This document shows positions 58,177 through 64,000 of a stretch of DNA of 64,000 nucleotides, one piece after another. The notes beneath the pieces are model-generated. The model did not search any database. It saw only the letters and a list, made by a program, of their open reading frames with translations, and was not told the origin of the DNA. This DNA is from an uncultured Vampirovibrio sp. (GTDB lineage Bacteria; Cyanobacteriota; Vampirovibrionia; Gastranaerophilales; Gastranaerophilaceae): contig CAJTLG010000003.1 in assembly GCA_910577395.1 (NCBI GenBank), positions 1 to 64,000 on the forward strand. The letters are read 5' to 3'. Position numbers and translations under genes: made by a program. Every line of letters begins with the position of its first letter. Position 1 is the first letter of the stretch.

Positions 58177-58395
58177 TTAATATAGAAAATCTTCAGGTCT
58201 ATAGCCGGGTTCGCGTGTTTCAATAGCTTTGCTGATTTCAGGTGAAACACGTGATTGGAAAGTATCTTTATTTAACGGCGTTACAAGAAAAGGTTGTCCT
58301 TCGTCAAATTTTACATATGAACCATTAGGAACGGGCATGATATCTCTGCTACCGGTAAATTTTGGACTAAAAGCCGTTAATGATTGAATTTGCAT
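58177..58395 (-). CDS. small lineage-type hypothetical protein with FTG leader
   Basis: 72 residues. Strong ribosome site AAAGGAGA about 9 bases before ATG. N-terminus MQIQSLTAFSPKFTGSRD is a clear example of the leader type with F-x-G near residue 13-15. The rest (GSYVKFDEGQPFLVTPLNKD, EISKAIETREPGYRPEDF) looks folded but matches nothing known. It starts 33 bases before the GNAT-like gene and could share its mRNA. Confidence 0.75.
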   Translation of the reverse strand: MQIQSLTAFSPKFTGSRDIMPVPNGSYVKFDEGQPFLVTPLNKDTFQSRVSPEISKAIETREPGYRPEDFLY

Positions 58396-58469
58396 AATTT
58401 TGTCTCCTTTTTATTATTACCTAACATCACAATAATATTTTTGTATTTATATAAAACACGTACACTAAA

Positions 58470-59270
58470 TTATTTGCTATATTTTTCACTTTTTTGGTAT
58501 GCCCAGGCGTTATGGTTATGGATGCTTTCAAATGCTTCAATTTCAACTTCAAAAAAGTTTATAGTTTTATTATTTTCAAGCTTTAAAACAACATCTCTTA
58601 AAACGTCCTCTACAAATTTTGGATTATCATAGGCGTGTTCTGTTACGGCCTTTTCATCCTCTCTTTTTAAAAGAGAGTATACCTCTGAAGAGCCCGCCTC
58701 TTCAATATCTTTTATTAAATCTTCAAGCCAGATATGTTGGTTTTCAGGGTAGGATACTTTTACTTTCACAAGTGCCCTTTGGTTATGTGCTCCGTAATCG
58801 GATATTTCCTTTGAACATGGGCAAAGTGTTGCAACCGGTACTTTGGCGCCAAGGTAAAATTTATAATCATCCTCATCCAATGTACCTTCAAAATAGCAAT
58901 CATAGCACATAAGTGCCTCTAAGCCGCTTTTTGGTGCTGTTTTTTTAATAAAGTATTTAAAGTCAAATTTTATATAGGCATTTTTAGATTCAAGCCTCTC
59001 TTGCATATCAGAGAGCATTTTTTTGATATCCACGCCCACAAGATTTTGTTTTCTGTAATCATTTAAAATCTCGATAAAGCGGCTCATATGCGTACCCTTA
59101 TACTTACGGTTAAGGGAAACACTCATTTTGGCTTTGGCGTATACCTTTTGAGAGTCTGTTTTCCCGCTTTTTAATTTTCTTGAAATTACAAGCGGAATTT
59201 CAACATTTTTTACCCCCACCTTTTGAATGTCTATATTTCTTTTATCGGTTTGCCCTTGTACGTCTTTCAA
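58470..59270 (-). CDS. folE2: GTP cyclohydrolase FolE2 (type IB)
   Basis: About 266 residues. The TTG at 59270 is chosen: AGGCGG lies 7 bases before it, it directly follows the upstream stop codon, and LKDVQGQTDKRNIDIQKVGV is the normal FolE2 start; a TTG at 59297 would overlap the upstream gene. FolE2 opens GTP to dihydroneopterin triphosphate for folate or queuosine-type pathways and uses varied metals. Seen: VEIPLVISRK, GTHMSRFIE, VATLCPCSKEIS (zinc-site Cys), AHNQRALVKV, and FEVEIEAFESIHNHNAWA. Confidence 0.93.
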   Translation of the reverse strand: MKDVQGQTDKRNIDIQKVGVKNVEIPLVISRKLKSGKTDSQKVYAKAKMSVSLNRKYKGTHMSRFIEILNDYRKQNLVGVDIKKMLSDMQERLESKNAYIKFDFKYFIKKTAPKSGLEALMCYDCYFEGTLDEDDYKFYLGAKVPVATLCPCSKEISDYGAHNQRALVKVKVSYPENQHIWLEDLIKDIEEAGSSEVYSLLKREDEKAVTEHAYDNPKFVEDVLRDVVLKLENNKTINFFEVEIEAFESIHNHNAWAYQKSEKYSK

Positions 59271-59271
59271 T

Positions 59272-59580
59272 TTAGCCGCCTTTTTCTTCAAGTGCAAGCA
59301 GCAGTTTTAGGGCTGCCTTTCTTTGTGTTTTGGGGTCAGCAAGCCTTAATAATTCAATGGCTTTTATCATAACAGGGTCATCATCATACCAACGGTTTCC
59401 TTTTCCTTGGTATTGCGTGATTATTTCATAAATTCTTTCAATTACTTCGCCTGCAACCTGTTCCTGCAATTGCAAAATAAAATCTTTAGCCTGCTCTTTT
59501 TCATCAGGGCTTGAAAGCCTTAATAGCTCAAGCGCTTCTTTTAAAATAGGATCTTTATCATACCAGCGTTTATTTTCCAT
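59272..59580 (-). CDS. small protein with two tandem RWYD repeats
   Basis: 102 residues made of two copies of one unit: RWYDKDPILKEALELLRLSS and RWYDDDPVMIKAIELLRLAD, each followed by a helix (EQAKDFILQLQEQ; RKAALKLLLALEE). The pattern is RWYDxDPxxxxAxELLRL. No known family is recognised. It ends right at the folE2 start (TAA, one base, TTG), so folE2 is probably translated by coupling. Confidence 0.75.
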   Translation of the reverse strand: MENKRWYDKDPILKEALELLRLSSPDEKEQAKDFILQLQEQVAGEVIERIYEIITQYQGKGNRWYDDDPVMIKAIELLRLADPKTQRKAALKLLLALEEKGG

Positions 59581-59626
59581 TTTTAATCCTTTTCCTTTTT
59601 AAAAGAGTATACCACAAATCTGTTCC

Positions 59627-60220
59627 TTAAATCGACAGGGATGTACCGTATTTATATTTTATCCATATCAGCATATCAACAAGCGCTTTTCCTCTGTGGG
59701 AATGTAAGTTTTTTTCATCCTCGGAAAGTTCGGCCATTGTTTTATTAAGTTTATCTAAAATAAAAACCGGGTCGTATCCAAAACCGCCCTCACCCTTCTT
59801 TTCAAAGGCAATTTTGCCCCTGCACACCCCTTTTGTTTTATGCAAAACACCTCCTTCTTTATCTAAAAGCACCAGGTGGCATTCAAAATGGGCGTTTCTG
59901 TTTTTAGCATCTTTCATTGTTTCTAATAGTTTTTCAATTCTGTGTTCTGTTGTATCGGCATACCTTGCGGATTTTATCCCCGGCGCTCCGTCTAAAAAAT
60001 CTACACACAATCCTGAATCATCTGCAAGAAACAGTTCGCCCCCGCCAAGTTTATATGCAGCCTCTGCCTTAATATAGGCGTTTTGTTCAAATGTATCCCC
60101 TGTTTCTTCAGGGTTGAAATCTCCTTGTGTCATTACAAATTCAATGTTAAAAGGTTTTGCAATAAGGTTCATTTCATGTATTTTGTGCGGATTTTGTGTT
60201 CCAAGAACGATTTTGAGCAT
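59627..60220 (-). CDS. rdgB: XTP/dITP pyrophosphatase
   Basis: 197 residues, HAM1 family; removes non-canonical purine triphosphates. Start ILGTQNPHKIHEM-type (LGTQNPHKIHEMNLI) with the T-x-N-x-x-K motif; LADDSGLCVDFLDGAPGIKSARYA; GEGGFGYDPVFIL; and SHRGKAL near the end. All the catalytic landmarks are present. Located between uppS and the RWYD-repeat gene on the minus strand. Confidence 0.96.
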   Translation of the reverse strand: MLKIVLGTQNPHKIHEMNLIAKPFNIEFVMTQGDFNPEETGDTFEQNAYIKAEAAYKLGGGELFLADDSGLCVDFLDGAPGIKSARYADTTEHRIEKLLETMKDAKNRNAHFECHLVLLDKEGGVLHKTKGVCRGKIAFEKKGEGGFGYDPVFILDKLNKTMAELSEDEKNLHSHRGKALVDMLIWIKYKYGTSLSI

Positions 60221-60231
60221 AATCTATAAAG

Positions 60232-60972
60232 CTATCCTCCGTACCTTCTTTGTCTTTTTGCAAATTCTTTTATGGCCTCTTCAAGCGCATCTTCCCCAAA
60301 TTCGGGCCAGTACTTTTTTGTAACGTAAAATTCAGCATAGGCTATCTGCCATAATAAATAATTGCTAACCCGCATTTCTCCGCCTGTTCTTATTAATAAA
60401 TCAGGGTCAGGAATGTTTTTTGTATAAAGATACGTATTTAGTATCTCTTCATTAATTTTTTCCGCAGGGATATTATCAAGTGCCATTTTTTTTACGGCAT
60501 TTACAATTTCGTTTCTTGCACCGTAATTTATTGCAATCTGTAAATTTACGCCGGTATTATTTTTTGTGGTTTCCTCAGCATTATTTAAGATTTTTTGCAA
60601 ATCACTGTTTAAACCTTCGATATCGCCTATAAACCTTAATTTTACATCATTTTGGTGAAGTTCTTTAAGCTCGTTTTTAATTGTTGTTGCAAGCAAATTC
60701 ATCAAAAAATCAACTTCTTCCTGCTTTCTGTTCCAGTTTTCCGTTGAAAAAGCATACAGTGTAAGGTATTTTATGCCAAAATTATGCGCCCCCTTAACTA
60801 CATTTTTAAGAGCATCTACGCCTTTTTTGTGCCCCATGGCACTTGGCATAAGGTGTTCTTTTGCCCAACGCCTGTTGCCGTCCATTATTATTGCTATATG
60901 CTGTAAATTTGTATCTTTAACTATATCTTTAATTTCGCTGTCTTTTGCAGCAATTATTTTTTCCGCTATCAA
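60232..60972 (-). CDS. uppS: isoprenyl transferase (undecaprenyl diphosphate synthase)
   Basis: About 246 residues from a TTG at 60972, which has GAGGG 8 bases upstream; another TTG at 60987 is possible and no ATG exists. cis-prenyltransferase marks: HIAIIMDGNRRWAKE (catalytic Asp), GHKKGVDALK, LTLYAFSTENWNR, INYGARNEIV, DPDLLIRTGGEMRVSNYLLWQ and YWPEFGEDAL. It builds the lipid carrier for peptidoglycan and surface glycans using ispA product. Followed 11 bases later by rdgB. Confidence 0.95.
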   Translation of the reverse strand: MIAEKIIAAKDSEIKDIVKDTNLQHIAIIMDGNRRWAKEHLMPSAMGHKKGVDALKNVVKGAHNFGIKYLTLYAFSTENWNRKQEEVDFLMNLLATTIKNELKELHQNDVKLRFIGDIEGLNSDLQKILNNAEETTKNNTGVNLQIAINYGARNEIVNAVKKMALDNIPAEKINEEILNTYLYTKNIPDPDLLIRTGGEMRVSNYLLWQIAYAEFYVTKKYWPEFGEDALEEAIKEFAKRQRRYGG

Positions 60973-61026
60973 ATTCCAATCCCTCAAGATTTTTAACTAT
61001 TTAAGATTATAAATTAAATAAAGAAT

Positions 61027-61055
61027 TTAACAATATTTAACCTTTATGCTAGAAT
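61027..61055 (+). promoter_or_regulatory. promoter of the PadR-DUF512 unit
   Basis: TTAACA (61027-61032), 17-nt spacer, TAGAAT (61050-61055) with TG one base before (extended -10). Start predicted about 61062, 25 bases before ATG 61087. Confidence 0.65.
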
Positions 61056-61086
61056 AGAGTATGTTTGCAATGGATAACACCAAGAT

Positions 61087-61581
61087 ATGACAGAAATTTT
61101 AATACTTTATATTCTATCAAAATATGATGCCACAATTTATAAGATTAGAAAACTTATCGGAGAAAAATTTTTCATGTTTTCTGTTTTAAGCTTTGGCACC
61201 ATAACCCCTGCCTTAAAAAGGCTTGAAGAGTTATCCTGTGTTGAATTTGATACCAAGATGACAGACGGCGGCCTGGTGACAAAAACCTATAAAATAACTC
61301 CTTTTGGGTTAAAGTATCTTAAAAGTATAATTGCCGGGGTAGAATTTAAAAATAAATTGAATATGCTGAATAAAATATCTATACTTATTTGTGTTTCGGA
61401 TATTTTAGAAGATGAAGAAAAAATAAATCTTTTTAATGATTGCAAAAACCGGCTCCTTTTATTAAGGGCTGATATCAACAATGCTGTTGAAAATCCGTAT
61501 AATATGTATACAGAGCTTCAAAAAAATGTTATAAATGCTAATCTTTCCGCCGTTGATAAATTACTTGGGGAAATTCAATGA
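61087..61581 (+). CDS. PadR-like transcriptional regulator
   Basis: 164 residues. N-terminal winged helix of PadR type: LILYILSKYDATIYKIRKLI, SFGTITPALKRLEEL, then the wing CVEFDTKMTDGGLVTKTYKITPFGLKYLK, here given as two pieces in the chain. C-terminal helices (about 100-164) fit the PadR dimer domain. It overlaps the DUF512 gene by 4 bases, suggesting local control or shared use. Ligand unknown. Confidence 0.85.
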   Translation: MTEILILYILSKYDATIYKIRKLIGEKFFMFSVLSFGTITPALKRLEELSCVEFDTKMTDGGLVTKTYKITPFGLKYLKSIIAGVEFKNKLNMLNKISILICVSDILEDEEKINLFNDCKNRLLLLRADINNAVENPYNMYTELQKNVINANLSAVDKLLGEIQ

Positions 61582-62921
61582 AACATAATAAAGGGATGAT
61601 AGTATCTGAAGTACAAAAAGGCTCGATTGCAGATGAACTTGGCCTTGCAAAAGGCGATATGATTTTATCTGTTAACGGTATTGTGCCAAAGGATATAATT
61701 GAACTTAGTTTTATTGTGCAGGATGAAAATATTAACCTCGCTGTTAAAAAGGCTCCGGAAACTCTTGAAGACGGTTCAATAATCCCGGGGGAAACGGAAC
61801 TTTTTGAAATAGACAAAGATGAAGATGAGGATTTAGGGATTGATTTTGAATGTGCGGTATTTGACGGTATAAAACCATGTCTTAATAAATGCATATTCTG
61901 TTTTGTGGACCAACAGCCAAAAGGGCTTAGAGAAAGCCTTTATGTAAAGGATGACGATTGGCGCACATCCTATCTGCAGGGTACCTACGTCACGGGTACA
62001 AATCTTAAAGAAGAAGATTGGCAAAGAATGGAGGCTTTAAGGCTTTCCCCCCTTTATATATCTATTCATACCACAAACCCTGATTTAAGGGTAAAAATGC
62101 TTAATAATAAGCGTGCAGGAGAAATTTTAAATATACTGGATAGATTTAAAAAGCTTGGGATAGAACTTCATGGCCAGATTGTATTGTGTCCTGAAATTAA
62201 TGACGGTAAAGAGCTTCAAAGAACATTGGATGACTTAAAGAAATATAAAAAAATATTAAAATCCCTTGCGGTAGTACCTGTGGGGGTTAGCAAATACAGG
62301 GAAGGAGATTTGCTAAAGCCGCTTTCAAAAGCAAACGCCTGCAGAGTTATTGATATGCTTGATGAATTTAATATATGCCAAAAAAAGCATATTGCTATGG
62401 CTTCCGATGAGATATTTTTAACGGCAGAAAGAGAAATCCCCAATAAAAAATATTATGGGGATTTTGTTCAGATTGAAGATGGGGTTGGTGCAATAAGGCT
62501 TTTAGAAGACAGTTTTCAAAAATGCAAAAAAAGGTTAAAGAAAGCACTTCCTAAAAAGAAAAAAGTTTCGCTTTTAACAGGTTCTATTGCGGCAGGATTA
62601 TTCAATAAATTTAATAAAGAAATTAATACTGAAAATCTTGAATTTGAAGTAATAGAAGTTAAAAATAACTTTTTTGGAGATAAAATTAATGTTGCAGGGC
62701 TTGTAACGGGTTCTGATATATTAAAAACCATTGAAAATAAATGTTTTGAGCATGTTATTATTCCTTCTGTTATGCTAAAGGAAGGTACGGACGAATTTTT
62801 AGACGGAATTAAAATTTCGGATATCGAAAAAAAACTTGCAAAAAACTCTAAAAACTCTATTATACATATAATTGAAGACTGCTATAGTTTTGATGAAGTT
62901 TTAAAAATTTTAAATAAATAA
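61578..62921 (+). CDS. radical SAM-like DUF512 protein with PDZ domain
   Basis: 447 residues. PDZ-like start (MIVSEVQKGSIADELGLAKGD), radical SAM-type cluster CLNKCIFCFVDQ near residue 97-107, then LRESLYVKDDDWRTSYLQG, TYVTGTNL, and the DUF512 C-terminal domain (about 285-440). This set is conserved in Firmicutes and cyanobacteria-type genomes, often beside ribosome assembly GTPase der; der is not here. Function unknown. Ends 25 bases before ffh. Confidence 0.92.
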   Translation: MKHNKGMIVSEVQKGSIADELGLAKGDMILSVNGIVPKDIIELSFIVQDENINLAVKKAPETLEDGSIIPGETELFEIDKDEDEDLGIDFECAVFDGIKPCLNKCIFCFVDQQPKGLRESLYVKDDDWRTSYLQGTYVTGTNLKEEDWQRMEALRLSPLYISIHTTNPDLRVKMLNNKRAGEILNILDRFKKLGIELHGQIVLCPEINDGKELQRTLDDLKKYKKILKSLAVVPVGVSKYREGDLLKPLSKANACRVIDMLDEFNICQKKHIAMASDEIFLTAEREIPNKKYYGDFVQIEDGVGAIRLLEDSFQKCKKRLKKALPKKKKVSLLTGSIAAGLFNKFNKEINTENLEFEVIEVKNNFFGDKINVAGLVTGSDILKTIENKCFEHVIIPSVMLKEGTDEFLDGIKISDIEKKLAKNSKNSIIHIIEDCYSFDEVLKILNK

Positions 62922-62946
62922 AATTATCGTAGTATAATTTTGTTAT

Positions 62947-64000
62947 ATGTTTGACAATTTATCTGAAAGATTACAGGAAATTATTCATAAAACCTCCTCA
63001 AATTCAACTTTAACAGAGGAGAATATGTCCGATGCTCTTCGTGAAATAAGAAGAGCCCTTCTTGCAAGTGATGTATCTTTAAATGTTGTAAAGTCATTTA
63101 TTTCCAAAGTTAAGGAAAAGGCGGAAGGCGAAGATGTTTTAAGAAGTGTTAAGCCCGGACAGATGCTTGTAAAAATTGTATCTGATGAGCTTGGAAATTT
63201 GCTCGGGGAAAAGAATTCCCCCCTAAAGCTTGATACTAATCCAAGTATTATAATGATGCTTGGGTTGCAGGGGAGCGGTAAAACAACTTCCAGTGCAAAG
63301 CTTGCCCTAAGATTAAAAAATGAAGGCAAAAAGCCCTTGCTTGTTGCAATGGATGTATACAGGCCTGCTGCAATTGGGCAATTAAAAACTCTTGCTGAAG
63401 ATACGAAAATGGATTTCTTTATACTTGAAGGGTCAAAAGATGTTGCAGAAATTGCAAAAAAAGCCCTCGAATACGCTAAATCCAATAATAACAATGTATT
63501 AATCTTTGATACGGCAGGTCGTTTGCAGATTGATGCGGATATGATGTCTGAACTTTTAATTATAGACAAGCTTTTCCCTATTAACGAAAAACTTCTTGTT
63601 GTAGATTCCATGACAGGCCAGGAAGCTGTTGATATAGCAAAGAATTTTGATGAACAATTAAATATTACAGGCACAATATTAACAAAGCTTGACGGTGATA
63701 CAAGAGGCGGATGTGCCTTAAGTATAGTTTATTCGACAGGAAAACCAATAAAATTAATTGGTACTGGCGAAAAAATATCCCCGCTTGAAGATTTTCACCC
63801 CGATAGAATGGCTGGCAGAATTCTTGGTATGGGTGATATCGTAAGTCTTGTTGAAAAGGCTCAGGAGGCCTATGATGAAAAACAGGCTAAAGAATTTGAA
63901 GAAAGCCTTTTAAAGAATAAATTTTCATTTAATGATTTTTTAAGATTTCAAAAACAAATGAAGATGTTTGGTTCTCTGGATAATCTTTTAAGCTTGCTGC
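62947..64000 (+). CDS. ffh: signal recognition particle protein Ffh (partial, cut by window end)
   Basis: 351 residues visible of about 440-450. N domain (MFDNLSERLQEIIHKTS), G domain with GLQGSGKTTSSAKLA, VAMDVYRPAAIGQLK, FDTAGRLQ, TKLDGDTRGG, GTGEKI and DLEPFHPDR-like LEDFHPDRMAGRILGMGD; the M domain is beginning. Ffh targets inner-membrane proteins to the translocon with 4.5S RNA. A TATAAT (62933-62938) ends 8 bases before the ATG and no Shine-Dalgarno is seen, so the mRNA may be leaderless or nearly so. Confidence 0.97.
   Translation, partial: MFDNLSERLQEIIHKTSSNSTLTEENMSDALREIRRALLASDVSLNVVKSFISKVKEKAEGEDVLRSVKPGQMLVKIVSDELGNLLGEKNSPLKLDTNPSIIMMLGLQGSGKTTSSAKLALRLKNEGKKPLLVAMDVYRPAAIGQLKTLAEDTKMDFFILEGSKDVAEIAKKALEYAKSNNNNVLIFDTAGRLQIDADMMSELLIIDKLFPINEKLLVVDSMTGQEAVDIAKNFDEQLNITGTILTKLDGDTRGGCALSIVYSTGKPIKLIGTGEKISPLEDFHPDRMAGRILGMGDIVSLVEKAQEAYDEKQAKEFEESLLKNKFSFNDFLRFQKQMKMFGSLDNLLSLL

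Noticed and set aside
62985..63674. 229-codon minus-strand ORF at the right end
   Set aside because: It is the shadow of ffh, whose plus-strand frame has all SRP GTPase motifs and is open to the window edge.
1..64000. tRNA, rRNA, CRISPR array, prophage or transposase
   Set aside because: No cloverleaf with a GTTCGAATCC-type arm, no regularly spaced direct repeats, and no recombinase or phage structural motif was found when reading both strands.

Overview
The window is AT-rich bacterial chromosome, densely coded on both strands. Gene content points to a gut Vampirovibrionia/Melainabacteria-type cyanobacterial relative (order Gastranaerophilales): no photosynthesis genes, plastid-type isoprenoid (dxr, ispA, uppS) and fatty-acid (accABCD) genes, FolE2, ADP-forming acyl-CoA synthetase, prepilins with giant glycine-rich bodies, and many lineage-type proteins starting M-[KRQ]-[IV]-N/Q and carrying a short F-x-G motif. 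The taxonomic call is inference from gene style, not from a marker gene.

Layout. 1-17.5 kb: three large prepilin-like glycine-rich genes (the first cut by the window edge), each divergent from a small XRE-type HTH gene with an inverted repeat between them. Between them lie a GH10-like glycosidase, hemW/dxr, a SIS protein, a CheR-like methyltransferase, a lone Opp-type ATPase and a GH57 enzyme. 17.5-23.4 kb: a minus-strand run accD-accA-PilZ-histidine kinase-HD-GYP-P-loop ATPase, joining fatty-acid initiation genes to a c-di-GMP-type module. 23.5-25.9 kb: rsgA-ispA-DUF212. 25.9-27.2 kb: decayed stretch with broken ORFs and a small HTH gene. 27.2-31.6 kb: HEAT-like protein, efp, accB, accC, cca. 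31.6-38.5 kb: TPR proteins, HTH, glycosyltransferase, TatD-linked radical SAM, acyl-CoA synthetase. 38.5-42.9 kb: small regulators, gap, LuxR-type regulator, GNAT-like protein. 42.9-48.7 kb: manC and rfbD flanking an AlwI-type restriction system with two adenine methylases. 48.8-64 kb: peptide-binding lipoprotein, SIMPL protein, icd plus aconitase-like small subunit, tyrA, LptF/G permease, folE2, rdgB, uppS, PadR regulator, DUF512 radical SAM protein and the start of ffh.

Most unusual: (1) the repeated prepilin/XRE divergent cassette, each copy with its own dyad, two copies with a colinear inserted lectin-like domain and the same terminator loop; (2) two loci (3.05-3.27 kb and 39.05-39.3 kb) built like type I toxin-antitoxin modules: a 26-codon membrane peptide with a near-perfect Shine-Dalgarno and a convergent small RNA with a consensus promoter whose terminator lies inside the peptide gene; (3) a two-copy 630-710 bp non-coding element with conserved ends and unrelated hairpin-rich cores; (4) start codons placed about 6-8 nt after a -10 box, including a 20-bp divergent promoter serving two apparently leaderless genes.

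No tRNA, rRNA, CRISPR array, transposase, integrase or origin was recognised.
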